From: Roseomonas sp.
GTDB taxonomy: Bacteria > Pseudomonadota > Alphaproteobacteria > Acetobacterales > Acetobacteraceae
DNA: 64,000 bases
NCBI GenBank assembly: GCA_020249505.1
Contig: JADCFN010000001.1
Location: forward strand, 1-64,000
Direction of reading: 5' to 3'
The notes under the pieces were generated by a model. It ran no database searches. It saw nothing but the letters and a program-made list of their open reading frames with translations, and was not told the DNA's origin. Below, piece by piece: positions 8,999 to 17,097 of the stretch. Each line of letters starts with the position of its first letter. Within the stretch, counting starts at the first letter, position 1. A program made the translations under genes and the position numbers.

Positions 8999-9733
8999 TC
9001 AGCGCCAGAGCGCATGGATCAGCACCGCGGCGGCGACCGAAACATTCAGGCTTTCGACCGCGCCGGAACCTGGCAGCGTGACGCGGGCCGCGCAGGCGGC
9101 GATGCTCCCCTGCGCGAGGCCCTTTTCCTCATTGCCGAGTACCAGGGCGAAGGGGCGCCCGCGCGGCAGGGCTTCCGGCGCTTCACCATCACGCGCCACG
9201 GCGGCCAGGCTCAGCATGTGTGGCGCAAGCGCGCGTAGCAAAGCAGGCAGATCGGGCGCCTGAAACACGGCCAGCGCCTCCAGCCCGCCCTCGGCGGTAC
9301 GCAAGGCAGCATCCGAAAGCCGCGCCTGGCGTTGGTCGCCCGATATCACCAGCGCCTTGCAGCCGAAAAACGCCGCAGATCGCGCAATGGCGCCAAGATT
9401 ATGCGGATTGCCGATGCCATCCAGTATGGGCAGCACAGGTGCGGCCCATAGCAGCGGCGGCAGCGCGCTTGTGTCCAACAAGGTCACACCGCGCGGGCGC
9501 GCCACCGCCACCATGCCACCATGATGCACGGTGCCGGCGATGCGCTGCAATTCCTCGGGCGGGACTTCACGATAAGGCAGGCGCCGCTTCGCGAGCGCCG
9601 CGCATAATGGCCCCGCTTCCTGCCGGCGCATGGTTGTGTAGAAAAACCGCAGCACATCGGCGGGCCGATGCGCGAAAAGCGCGGCCACGGCGGCGGGGCC
9701 GCAATGCAGGTCCGGTTCCTGGGCTTTGCTCAT
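8999..9733 (-). CDS. TrmH/SpoU-family RNA 2'-O-methyltransferase
   Basis: A 244-residue SPOUT methyltransferase. It has an N-terminal substrate-binding domain and the knotted catalytic domain, with ILDGIGNPHNLGAIARSA (motif 1), FALVLGNEEKGL (motif 2) and LPGSGAVESLNVSVA (motif 3). These are the SAM- and active-site motifs of TrmH/RlmB enzymes. The target (tRNA G18 or 23S rRNA G2251) cannot be settled here; the N-terminal domain favours an RlmB-like enzyme. Its ATG overlaps the Ldh2 gene stop by four bases. Confidence 0.85.
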   Translation of the reverse strand: MSKAQEPDLHCGPAAVAALFAHRPADVLRFFYTTMRRQEAGPLCAALAKRRLPYREVPPEELQRIAGTVHHGGMVAVARPRGVTLLDTSALPPLLWAAPVLPILDGIGNPHNLGAIARSAAFFGCKALVISGDQRQARLSDAALRTAEGGLEALAVFQAPDLPALLRALAPHMLSLAAVARDGEAPEALPRGRPFALVLGNEEKGLAQGSIAACAARVTLPGSGAVESLNVSVAAAVLIHALWR

Positions 9734-10731
9734 GGCGCGGCTAATGCCTTGATCTTTTCCAGCATGGCATCGGGGATTTCCAGCCCATCAGCGCCAGCAC
9801 GCGCGCTTTGCGCATCGCGCTTGGCGCCGGGCAGGCGCACACCCTCATCGGCCAGCATGGCGGCGATCAGCGTTTCGATCCGCGCACCGAAGCCATCCGC
9901 GCCGGCAAGCGCGCCGGGGTCTATCACCAGCAGCGCCTGGCCCAAGCGCGGGCGATTGCCCTCATCCTGGAAGAAACTATCGGCTTCAAAGCCGAAAGCA
10001 GCGCCCGTCAGCGCGCAGCAGAGCAATTCGATAATCAGCGCCAGCAAGGCGCCCTTGGTGCCACCCATGGCAAGCATGGCGCCCGAAAGCGCGGCCTTGG
10101 CATCAGTGGTCGGGCGGCCTTCGGCATCCAAAGCCCAGCCTTCGGGAATGGCGCGCCCTTCCTTGGCGGCGACCATGATCTTGCCGCGCGCCACTTCCGA
10201 CAGCGCCATATCAATCACCAGCGGTGGCGCAGCTTGGCGCGGAAAGGCGGCGGCAATGGGGTTGGTGCCCATCAAGGGCCGGCGTCCGCCCGGCACCGGC
10301 ATAGCAGCCGGCGAATTGGTGAAGGCCAGCGCTACCAGCCCCTGTTCGGCCAGGCGCCGCACCGGCAGGCCCATGGCGCCGGAATGGTGGCTATTGCTGA
10401 TGCCCACAAAGGCAATGCCATGCCCCCGCGCGCGCCAGGCCGCTTCCTGTTCCGCCAAGGCAAGCGCCGGGTAAGCCAACCCATGCCCGGCATCAATCAG
10501 CGCAGCGCCGCCGCGTTCATTGATGATGCGCGGTGTGGCCTTTCCATCGGCGCGACCATTGCGCAGGAACGCCGCATATTGCGCCACGCGCGACAGCCCA
10601 TGCCCTGCCTGCCCGGCGGCCTCGGCGGCGACCAGCGCGGCAGCGGTGCGCTTGGCCATCTCAGGCCCAGCACCGCAAGCCGCGAGCGCTGCGGTGACAA
10701 GTTTTTCAGCCTCAATCAGGGAAAGTCGCAT
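9730..10731 (-). CDS. Ldh2-family (malate/L-lactate dehydrogenase-type) NAD(P)-dependent oxidoreductase
   Basis: A 333-residue enzyme of the Ldh_2 family, which oxidises 2-hydroxyacids or reduces ketimines and delta-pyrroline carboxylates. Recognisable segments are AAEAAGQAGHGLSRVAQYAAFLRNG, here split into its conserved GHGLSR core, then FVGISNSHHSGAMG (catalytic-histidine region) and RRPLMGTNPIAAAFPR. I chose ATG 10731, which shares one base with the stop of the upstream binding-protein gene (TGATG). The exact substrate is unknown; pairing with a carboxylate-binding protein suggests catabolism of an imported organic acid. Confidence 0.85.
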   Translation of the reverse strand: MRLSLIEAEKLVTAALAACGAGPEMAKRTAAALVAAEAAGQAGHGLSRVAQYAAFLRNGRADGKATPRIINERGGAALIDAGHGLAYPALALAEQEAAWRARGHGIAFVGISNSHHSGAMGLPVRRLAEQGLVALAFTNSPAAMPVPGGRRPLMGTNPIAAAFPRQAAPPLVIDMALSEVARGKIMVAAKEGRAIPEGWALDAEGRPTTDAKAALSGAMLAMGGTKGALLALIIELLCCALTGAAFGFEADSFFQDEGNRPRLGQALLVIDPGALAGADGFGARIETLIAAMLADEGVRLPGAKRDAQSARAGADGLEIPDAMLEKIKALAAP

Positions 10732-11705
10732 CAATCCGCCTTCAATTTCGCTTCCTGCACCAGCCTGGCCCAGCGGTCAGTCTCGGCGCTGATATAGGCC
10801 GCACTGCGCGCCCTGTCCCAGGCTTCCACCGTAAAGCCCCCTTCGCGCGCACGGCGAGATACTTCAGGGTCGCGGATCGCGGCCAGGGTATCGGCTTCCA
10901 GCTTGGCCAGGATGGGGGCGGGCACCGCCGCATTGGTCATCATCGCGGTCCAATTGGTCATTTCAAGTTCGGGTGAGCCCGCTTCGCGCACGGTGGGCAC
11001 ATCCGGCACCAGGGGATGGCGGGCGGCGGAGGTGATGGCAAGGGGCCGCAGCCGCCCGCCTTGGATTTGCGCAATGCATTCCGGCAGATTGGAGACCATG
11101 AAATCAAGATTGCCCGCTGCCAGATCGGTCACCGAAGGCGCACCACCGCGATAGGGCACATGGGTAATCCGGTCCCCCGCGCCCGAAACCCGCCGCACCA
11201 ATTCCAGCCCCAGATGCGGGGGAGAGCCATTGCCCGATGACCCGGCGTTCAGATTGCGCTCGCGCGCTTGCGTCAGCAGATCAGCCAGGCTTCGTGCGGG
11301 GTTGCGTTCGGCATTCACCACCACGACAAGCGGCAGCGACCCAAGAACAGAAATCGCCGTGAAATCTTGGCGGAAATTGAAGGGTGCATTCGGAAACAAG
11401 GACGCATTCACCGTATGCGTCATGGTAATGGCAAGCAGCGTATAGCCATCGGCTGGGCTTTTCGCTGCCGCATCGGCGCCGATCAACGCATTGCCGCCGG
11501 CACGGTTTTCGATGATCACCGGCTTGGCCCAAATCTCCGAGAGCTTTTGGCCAACAAGGCGCGCCATGATGTCCGTCAGCCCGCCCGGCGGGAAAGGCAC
11601 GATGTAGCGCAGGGCGCGATCGGGGAAGGCGCCTTGCGCTTGCGCACGGCCAATCAGGGCGGCGGCGGGCAGTGCAGCGAGCATATGGCGGCGAGTTGGG
11701 CGCAT
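10731..11705 (-). CDS. Bug-family (TctC-like) periplasmic solute-binding protein
   Basis: A 324-residue secreted protein. A twin-arginine-like start (MRPTRRHMLAALPAAALIG) leads to a cleavage region near AQAQG. The mature part has Bug-family landmarks: IVPFPPGGLTDIMARLVG, VIIENRAGGNALIGADAAA and the GSSGNGSPPHLGLELV ligand-loop region. Such proteins bind tricarboxylates or other carboxylates for TctAB-type transporters or for signalling; no TctA or TctB gene is nearby, as is usual for orphan Bug proteins. ATG 11705 is preceded by a strong AGGAGAGG and is preferred to an upstream extension. It leads the operon with Ldh2 and TrmH. Confidence 0.9.
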   Translation of the reverse strand: MRPTRRHMLAALPAAALIGRAQAQGAFPDRALRYIVPFPPGGLTDIMARLVGQKLSEIWAKPVIIENRAGGNALIGADAAAKSPADGYTLLAITMTHTVNASLFPNAPFNFRQDFTAISVLGSLPLVVVVNAERNPARSLADLLTQARERNLNAGSSGNGSPPHLGLELVRRVSGAGDRITHVPYRGGAPSVTDLAAGNLDFMVSNLPECIAQIQGGRLRPLAITSAARHPLVPDVPTVREAGSPELEMTNWTAMMTNAAVPAPILAKLEADTLAAIRDPEVSRRAREGGFTVEAWDRARSAAYISAETDRWARLVQEAKLKAD

Positions 11706-11820
11706 GGGGTCCTCTCCTGTGGCTTGGGCCGGCTTTCCGGCTCTTGCCAACAAGCGTAGCCCAGGGCGCGGCGCTGCCCTATAGGTTTTTCATCTGAAGC
11801 TTGGACCGGGGGATGGTCGC

Positions 11821-12996
11821 GTGACACCTGTCGAGAAAATCCGCGAATGGCATGAAGAACTCACCGCCTGGCGGCGGGATTTCCACGCCCATCCCGAATT
11901 GGGGTTTGAGGAAGTCAGGACCAGCGGGCTGGTGGCCGAACGCCTCGCCTCCTGGGGGATTGAGGTGCATCGCGGCATTGGCAAGACCGGCGTTGTGGGC
12001 GTGCTGCGGAACGGCAACGGTCAGGGCCGGCTTGGGCTGCGTGCGGATATGGATGCGCTGCCCATGCCGGAAGCCAATGGCTTCGCGCATAAATCCGGCA
12101 TTGAAGGCAAGATGCATGGCTGCGGGCATGATGGGCATACCACCATGCTGTTGGCCACCGCGCGCTATCTGGCGGAGACGCGCAATTTCGACGGCACGGT
12201 GCATTTCATTTTCCAGCCGGCGGAAGAAGGGCGCGGTGGCGCGCAGGCCATGTTGGCCGATGGCCTGTTTGATCGCTTCCCCTGCGATACGGTCTATGGG
12301 CTGCATAACCGCCCTGGCCTGCCGGTGGGGCAATTCGCCATCCGTCCCGGCCCGATCATGGCCGGCGCGCTATTTTTCGACATCCTGATCCAGGGCAAGG
12401 GCGGCCATGGCGCGCGGCCGGAACAGACGATTGATCCCGTGGTGGTCGGCGCGCAGATCGTCACTGCCTTGCAGACCGTGGTGGCGCGCAATGTGCCGGC
12501 CTTGGATAGCGCGGTGCTGAGCGTGACCTGCTTCAATGCCGGCCTCGCCCATAATGTGATTCCGGATCAGGTGACGCTGAAGGGCACAGTGCGCGCCTTC
12601 AAGGTGGAAATGATGCGCCTGGTGGAAGACCGCATGCGCGCCGTGGTGCAGGGCACGGCAGCGGCCTTTGGCGCGACTGCCGAGATCAACTTCAAGGAAA
12701 TCGCTGCCCCCACCATCAATGCATCAGAAGAAGCGACCGCGCTGGCCGATGCCGCCGCGTCATTGGTGGGTGAAACAGCGGTGGAGCGCAACCGTACGCC
12801 CGTGATGGGGAGTGAAGATTTCGCTTACATGCTGTTGCAGCGCCCTGGCGCTTACATCCATGTCGGCAATGGTACGGGCGATGCGGGCGGCTGCGATGTG
12901 CATAACCCGCATTATGATTTCAATGACGAAGCCATTCCCTATGGCGGCGGCGTCATGGCCGCGCTGGTGGAACAGAAGCTGCCGCGGGTGAAGTGA
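11821..12996 (+). CDS. M20-family amidohydrolase (hippurate/N-acyl-amino-acid hydrolase type)
   Basis: A 391-residue metallo-amidohydrolase. Metal-binding signatures are GLRADMDALP, MHGCGHDGHTTMLL and QPAEEGRGGAQAM, with GSEDFAYML near the C-terminus. The lid/dimer domain (KGGHGARPEQTIDPV) is present. The family hydrolyses N-acyl or N-benzoyl amino acids. The start is GTG 11821, with a GGGGGATG stretch upstream; no in-frame ATG is usable because one at 11812 runs into a stop. It is divergent from the Bug-protein operon and could share its regulation. Confidence 0.9.
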   Translation: MTPVEKIREWHEELTAWRRDFHAHPELGFEEVRTSGLVAERLASWGIEVHRGIGKTGVVGVLRNGNGQGRLGLRADMDALPMPEANGFAHKSGIEGKMHGCGHDGHTTMLLATARYLAETRNFDGTVHFIFQPAEEGRGGAQAMLADGLFDRFPCDTVYGLHNRPGLPVGQFAIRPGPIMAGALFFDILIQGKGGHGARPEQTIDPVVVGAQIVTALQTVVARNVPALDSAVLSVTCFNAGLAHNVIPDQVTLKGTVRAFKVEMMRLVEDRMRAVVQGTAAAFGATAEINFKEIAAPTINASEEATALADAAASLVGETAVERNRTPVMGSEDFAYMLLQRPGAYIHVGNGTGDAGGCDVHNPHYDFNDEAIPYGGGVMAALVEQKLPRVK

Positions 12997-13009
12997 GCGG
13001 GCACGGCGC

Positions 13010-13807
13010 ATGACCAGCTTGAATCAGACTGTGGATACCTTGCTGCGCCGCGCGCTGGCCAAGACGGAGCCGCTTTCCCGGCAGGAGCTTGAAGGCATTT
13101 TACATCTGATGGGCAAATGGCGCCATCAGATGATTTCCAACACCATCAAGATGCGCGATGGCCTTGTAGTGCAAGGGGGACCCTTTGCCGGCATGCAGCT
13201 TGCCCCCTATAGTGCGGAGGGGTGTTTCGCACCGAAGTTGCTGGGCTGTTACGAACAGGCGCTGCACCCGCATCTAGAAAAATTTATCGCGCGCGGTTTT
13301 GATGCGGTCCTGAATATCGGTTGCGCCGAAGGCTATTACGCCATCGGTCTTGCGCAACGAATGCCAAATACCAGAATCTTCGCATATGACCTGAATGAGG
13401 GCGCACAAGAAACTTGCCGTGCAATGGCTGACATCAACGGTGTCACGGAGCGCCTCATCATTGGTGGGCTTTTTTCCGGCGGGGACTTCGAACGGTTCGC
13501 AGCCCTCGATACGCTTGTCATGGTAGACATCGAAGGCGCCGAAGAGGCGTTACTCGATCCGGAAGCATTCCACGCCTTGCGGCAGATGACTATTGTCGTC
13601 GAATGCCATGGCGGTCCAAAGCGCGGCACGACAGAAACCCTTACCTCGCGCTTCCAGCCGACGCACCACGTAACCCGATTGGATCAGACCTACAGCCAAC
13701 CGACACTATCGCCATGGATGCGGGACCTTGGCCACATGGATCAGCTTTTGGCGATATGGGAATGGCGCGGAGAGCCAACACCCTGGCTGGTCATGGAACC
13801 GCTGTAG
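13010..13807 (+). CDS. SAM-dependent methyltransferase-like protein (FkbM-like fold)
   Basis: A 265-residue protein. The N-terminal helical part (1-80) is not recognised. The core reads as a class I methyltransferase: DAVLNIGCAEGYYAIGLA (motif I), FAYDLNEGA (acidic motif II) and TLVMVDIEGAEEALLDPEAF, which resembles the D-V-E-G-E region of FkbM proteins. Substrate unknown; FkbM relatives methylate sugars or secondary metabolites. ATG 13010, 13 bases after the amidohydrolase stop. GC is a little below its neighbours in the second half. Confidence 0.65.
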   Translation: MTSLNQTVDTLLRRALAKTEPLSRQELEGILHLMGKWRHQMISNTIKMRDGLVVQGGPFAGMQLAPYSAEGCFAPKLLGCYEQALHPHLEKFIARGFDAVLNIGCAEGYYAIGLAQRMPNTRIFAYDLNEGAQETCRAMADINGVTERLIIGGLFSGGDFERFAALDTLVMVDIEGAEEALLDPEAFHALRQMTIVVECHGGPKRGTTETLTSRFQPTHHVTRLDQTYSQPTLSPWMRDLGHMDQLLAIWEWRGEPTPWLVMEPL

Positions 13808-13824
13808 CTTTGATGAGGTGCCGA

Positions 13825-14091
13825 TTAGTGGACCAACGCCACACCCATCCCGTGCTGGAAAATCGCTGCTGCACCAAGCGCGTAATCCGGTGCCGCGCCA
13901 ATCTGCGTGCCGTCTGCCGCATGGATTGCAATCGCCCGCTGATTGTTCACCGTAACGGGGCGCATATAGGCGATGCGATTAGTGCCATAGCGCGCCCAAT
14001 CCAGCGGTGAAAGCTGGCGCAAATCCGCATCCGTCAGGATGATGTCCTGTTCGGTTTCGGTTTCAGTGTCGAATTCTTCCTGGTCACTCAT
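13825..14091 (-). CDS. DUF1150 family protein
   Basis: An 88-residue protein with an acidic N-terminus (DQEEFDTETETEQD) followed by the DUF1150 core LSPLDWARYGTNRIAYMRPV and a C-terminal HAADGTQIG segment. DUF1150 proteins are alphaproteobacterial and are typically encoded next to an Hsp20 gene, as here. The biochemical role is unknown. ATG 14091 with AAAGGACA upstream. It lies 75 bases downstream of hsp20 on the same strand, suggesting co-transcription. Confidence 0.85.
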   Translation of the reverse strand: MSDQEEFDTETETEQDIILTDADLRQLSPLDWARYGTNRIAYMRPVTVNNQRAIAIHAADGTQIGAAPDYALGAAAIFQHGMGVALVH

Positions 14092-14166
14092 GATCTTGTC
14101 CTTTGCGCGCCTTTGATAGCTCGCGCGGTTCTGCCGTCCTGGAATAGGCCCGGCGGGGGTGGGGCT

Positions 14167-14622
14167 TCAGCCCCGTTCGGGGCGCCCTTCCACGATGGTG
14201 GCGGCGCCATTGGTTTTGGTGTCAATCCGGATGGTCTTCACGCGGACCTCCGGCAGCGGCCGCTTCAATTCCACATGCAGCAGGCCGTTATCCAACCACG
14301 CACCTTCCACATCTATACCCTCGGCCAGCACAAAGGCGCGCTGGAATTGGCGGGCGGCGATGCCGCGATGGAGGAAAATCCGGCCTTCCGAATCATCCTT
14401 CTGCCGCCCGCGGATGACCAATTGATTGTCTTCCTGTGTGATCTGCAAATCATCCATCGAAAACCCTGCCACTGCCAGCGTAATGCGCAGCCGGTTATCG
14501 CCGATCTGTTCGATATTATAGGGCGGGTAGCCATCGGCATTCTTGCCCACACGATCGAGCATCTGTTCCAGATGATCGAAGCCAAGAAACAAGGGCGAGC
14601 CGAAAAGCGAAGGTCTGGTCAT
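14167..14622 (-). CDS. Hsp20/IbpA-type small heat-shock chaperone
   Basis: A 151-residue small heat-shock protein that should hold unfolding proteins in a refoldable state. The alpha-crystallin domain is clear: GYPPYNIEQIGDNRLRITLA, VAGFSMDDLQI, GRIFLHRGIAARQFQRAF and LLHVELKRPLPE. ATG 14622 is preceded by AGGAGG at nine bases; a longer frame from 14655 would run through this ribosome site. A GC-rich hairpin (GCCCC-GAAC-GGGGC on the coding strand) overlaps its last codons but has no U-tract. Heat-shock promoter elements were not convincingly seen. Confidence 0.9.
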   Translation of the reverse strand: MTRPSLFGSPLFLGFDHLEQMLDRVGKNADGYPPYNIEQIGDNRLRITLAVAGFSMDDLQITQEDNQLVIRGRQKDDSEGRIFLHRGIAARQFQRAFVLAEGIDVEGAWLDNGLLHVELKRPLPEVRVKTIRIDTKTNGAATIVEGRPERG

Positions 14623-14750
14623 GTGATATGGCCTCCTCATCTGAGAGCGAAGCAAGTTGCCGGGCCCGAAGCGCCCTGCTGATCCCTAATTTGGATTTCG
14701 GCCCTGGCGTTGCAAGGGGGGGCGCGCAGGGCTACATCCCCCGGCCAGTC

Positions 14751-15278
14751 ATGACCGAAACCGAAACCCTGCCGATCCTGCTGGTGCCCGACAAACGGCT
14801 CCGCCTTAAGGCGCGCCCGCTTGGTGCTGCCGATGGCGATGCCATCCGCGCGCTAGCCCCCAAAATGCTGGCCACCATGTATGCCGCGCCTGGCATTGGC
14901 CTGGCCGCGCCGCAGATTGGCGAAGGGCTGCGCCTGGTCGTGCTCGATATCCAGCCCAAGGAAAAGCCCGAGCCCCTGGTGCTGGTGAACCCGGAAATCA
15001 TCGCCGAAAGTGCTGAGCGCGCAACGCGCGAAGAAGGCTGCCTTTCCCTCCCCGGTCAATATGCCGATGTGACGCGCCCCGCCCGCGTGAAGGTGCGCTA
15101 TTTGGACCTGACGGGTGCGAAGCGGGAGATCGAGGGCGACGGCCTGCTTTCCGCCTGCCTGCAACATGAAATTGACCATTTGGACGGCGTTTTGTTCGTG
15201 GACCATCTTTCCGCACTCAAGCGCAATATGATCCTGCGCAAATTGGCCAAGGATCTGAAATCTCAGCAGCGCGAGTGA
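14751..15278 (+). CDS. def: Peptide deformylase
   Basis: A 175-residue iron-type hydrolase that removes the formyl group from nascent protein N-termini. All three motifs are present: [18 protein letters not shown] (metal-binding Cys) and QHEIDHLDG (HExxH metal site). ATG 14751 gives the usual MTxTxTLPIL-like start; the in-frame extension back to 14628 has no family similarity and overlaps hsp20. Its stop overlaps the fmt GTG start (GTGA), the classic def-fmt pair. Confidence 0.96.
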   Translation: MTETETLPILLVPDKRLRLKARPLGAADGDAIRALAPKMLATMYAAPGIGLAAPQIGEGLRLVVLDIQPKEKPEPLVLVNPEIIAESAERATREEGCLSLPGQYADVTRPARVKVRYLDLTGAKREIEGDGLLSACLQHEIDHLDGVLFVDHLSALKRNMILRKLAKDLKSQQRE

Positions 15279-16201
15279 ACAGCCAAAAGCGCCCTTTGCG
15301 CCTGGCTTTCATGGGCAGCCCGGATTTTTCTGTGCCGGCGTTGCGCGCTTTGCATGGTGCCGGGCATCAGATCGCCGCTGTCTATTGCCAGCCGCCGAAA
15401 CCCGCCGGGCGCGGGCAGAATGAAACGCCCTGCCCGGTGCATCGCGCTGCGCTGGAATTGGGCCTGCCCGTGCGCCACCCTGCTCGGTTGAAGCGCGATG
15501 AAGCGGAACATGCGGCCTTTGCTGCGCTGGATTTGGATGTGGCGGTGGTCGCGGCCTACGGCTTGATTTTGCCCAAAACCATGCTGGATGCGCCGCGGCG
15601 CGGGTGCCTGAATATCCATGCGTCCCTGCTGCCGCGCTGGCGCGGGGCGGGACCGATCCAGGCGGCGATTTTGGCGGGCGATCATCAGACCGGCATCACC
15701 ATCATGCGCATGGAAGAAGGGCTGGATACGGGGCCGATGCTGCTGAAGGAAGCGGTACCGATTACGCCCACCACCACCACGCCCGCATTGCATGACGCTT
15801 TGGCCGAAGCCGGCGCGCGGCTGATTCTGCGCGCGCTGGACCAAGACCCGCCCGCCACGCCTCAGCCGGCGGAAGGTGTCACTTACGCGCCCAAACTCAC
15901 CAAGGAAGATGGGCGCCTTGGCTGGGCCGAACCCGCCGAGGTGCTCGAACGGCGCATCCGCGCGCTCAACCCCTGGCCCGGCACCTTCTTTATGCTGAAG
16001 GGGGAAGCCATACGCATCTCAGCCGCCAGCGTTGAAGCCGGGCAGGGCGCGCCCGGCGAAGCCCTGGATGATGCCGGGCTGATTGCCTGCGGACAGGGCG
16101 CGCTGCGCTTGCAGCGCCTGCAACGCCCCGGCCGCGCCGCCATGCCGGCCGAGGCGTTTTTGCGCGGCCTGCCGATCCCAACCGGTACCCGCCTGGAATG
16201 A
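15275..16201 (+). CDS. fmt: Methionyl-tRNA formyltransferase
   Basis: A 308-residue enzyme that formylates initiator Met-tRNA using 10-formyl-THF. It opens with [19 protein letters not shown], has the [20 protein letters not shown] catalytic segment (with conserved N-x-H upstream: LNIHASLLP) and the C-terminal tRNA-binding domain ([23 protein letters not shown]). GTG start at 15275 overlaps def. FolD, encoded at 60415, would supply the cofactor pool. Confidence 0.96.
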   Translation: MNSQKRPLRLAFMGSPDFSVPALRALHGAGHQIAAVYCQPPKPAGRGQNETPCPVHRAALELGLPVRHPARLKRDEAEHAAFAALDLDVAVVAAYGLILPKTMLDAPRRGCLNIHASLLPRWRGAGPIQAAILAGDHQTGITIMRMEEGLDTGPMLLKEAVPITPTTTTPALHDALAEAGARLILRALDQDPPATPQPAEGVTYAPKLTKEDGRLGWAEPAEVLERRIRALNPWPGTFFMLKGEAIRISAASVEAGQGAPGEALDDAGLIACGQGALRLQRLQRPGRAAMPAEAFLRGLPIPTGTRLE

Positions 16202-16205
16202 CGCC

Positions 16206-16967
16206 ATGCCCCGCTATGCGCTGAGGCTGGAATATGATGGCGCGCCCTTTTGCGGCTGGCAGCGCCAGGATGGCTTGCTTTCCATCCAAATGGTGCTGGA
16301 AGACGCCGCCGCGCATTTGAATGGCGGAGAGGTGCCGCTGGTCACCGCCGCCGGGCGCACCGATGCCGGCGTGCATGCCGAAGCCCAGGTGGCGCATCTG
16401 GATTTGGGCACTGACCTGCCGCCCGAGCGGGTGCGAGAGGCCTTGAACTTCCACACCCGCCCGCACCCGGTTTCCGTGACCGGTGCGGCGATAGTGCCCG
16501 AAGATTGGTCCGCCAGGTTTTCGGCGATTGGCCGCGCCTATCGCTACCGCATCCTGAACCGCCCGGCGCGCCCGGCCTTGGATTTTGGCCGCGTGTGGCA
16601 TGTGAAGAAGCGCCTGGATTCGGCAGCGATGCATGAAGCCGCGCAGGGGCTTTTGGGCCGGCATGATTTTTCCGCCTATCGCGCCGCTTCCTGCCAGGCG
16701 AAATCACCGCTCCGCACACTCGACCGGCTGGATGTGACCAGGCTGGGGGAGGAGATTGAAATCATCGCCGAGGCGCGGAGCTTTCTGCACCACCAGGTGC
16801 GCAATATGGTGGGCACGCTGGTGGAGGTTGGCTATGGCCGCCGCCCAGCTTCCTGGCCGCGCGCCGTGCTGCTGGGCGGAGACCGCGCCAAGGCCGGCCA
16901 GACTGCGCCGCCGGAGGGGTTGGTGCTGACGGGGGTGAAGTATCCGGAAGCGGTGGGGTGGGGGTAG
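16206..16967 (+). CDS. truA: tRNA pseudouridine synthase A
   Basis: A 253-residue enzyme making pseudouridine at tRNA positions 38-40. Family segments are RYALRLEYDGAPFCGWQRQ at the N-terminus, the catalytic-Asp motif AAGRTDAGVHAEAQVAHLD, and RSFLHHQVRNMVGTLVEVG. ATG 16206 follows the fmt stop by four bases, so def-fmt-truA form one operon. A longer frame from 16083 lies inside fmt and is rejected. Confidence 0.96.
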   Translation: MPRYALRLEYDGAPFCGWQRQDGLLSIQMVLEDAAAHLNGGEVPLVTAAGRTDAGVHAEAQVAHLDLGTDLPPERVREALNFHTRPHPVSVTGAAIVPEDWSARFSAIGRAYRYRILNRPARPALDFGRVWHVKKRLDSAAMHEAAQGLLGRHDFSAYRAASCQAKSPLRTLDRLDVTRLGEEIEIIAEARSFLHHQVRNMVGTLVEVGYGRRPASWPRAVLLGGDRAKAGQTAPPEGLVLTGVKYPEAVGWG

Positions 16968-17007
16968 GCGAAGCCCTGCCGCTGATCGTTTCAGGATAAC
17001 GGGACAC

Positions 17008-17037
17008 TTGCACAGTTTTGGGGAATGTAGGTATAAA
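17008..17037 (+). promoter_or_regulatory. Putative sigma-70-type promoter for the lipoprotein gene
   Basis: TTGCAC (17008-17013) and TATAAA (17032-17037) are separated by 18 bases within a markedly AT-rich stretch (about 17025-17065) that stands out against the GC-rich surroundings. A strong AAAAAGGAGA ribosome site follows at about 17083-17092. Inferred by eye. Confidence 0.5.
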
Positions 17038-17097
17038 TTAACTTAGTATTAAGAATAAATTTTTCCGGCTAGTGTTCGTTGAAAAAGGAGATCTGAA

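Noticed and set aside
14160-14183. GC-rich hairpins at the hsp20 end as an intrinsic terminator
   Set aside because: No U-tract follows and the downstream DUF1150 gene is on the same strand, probably co-transcribed.
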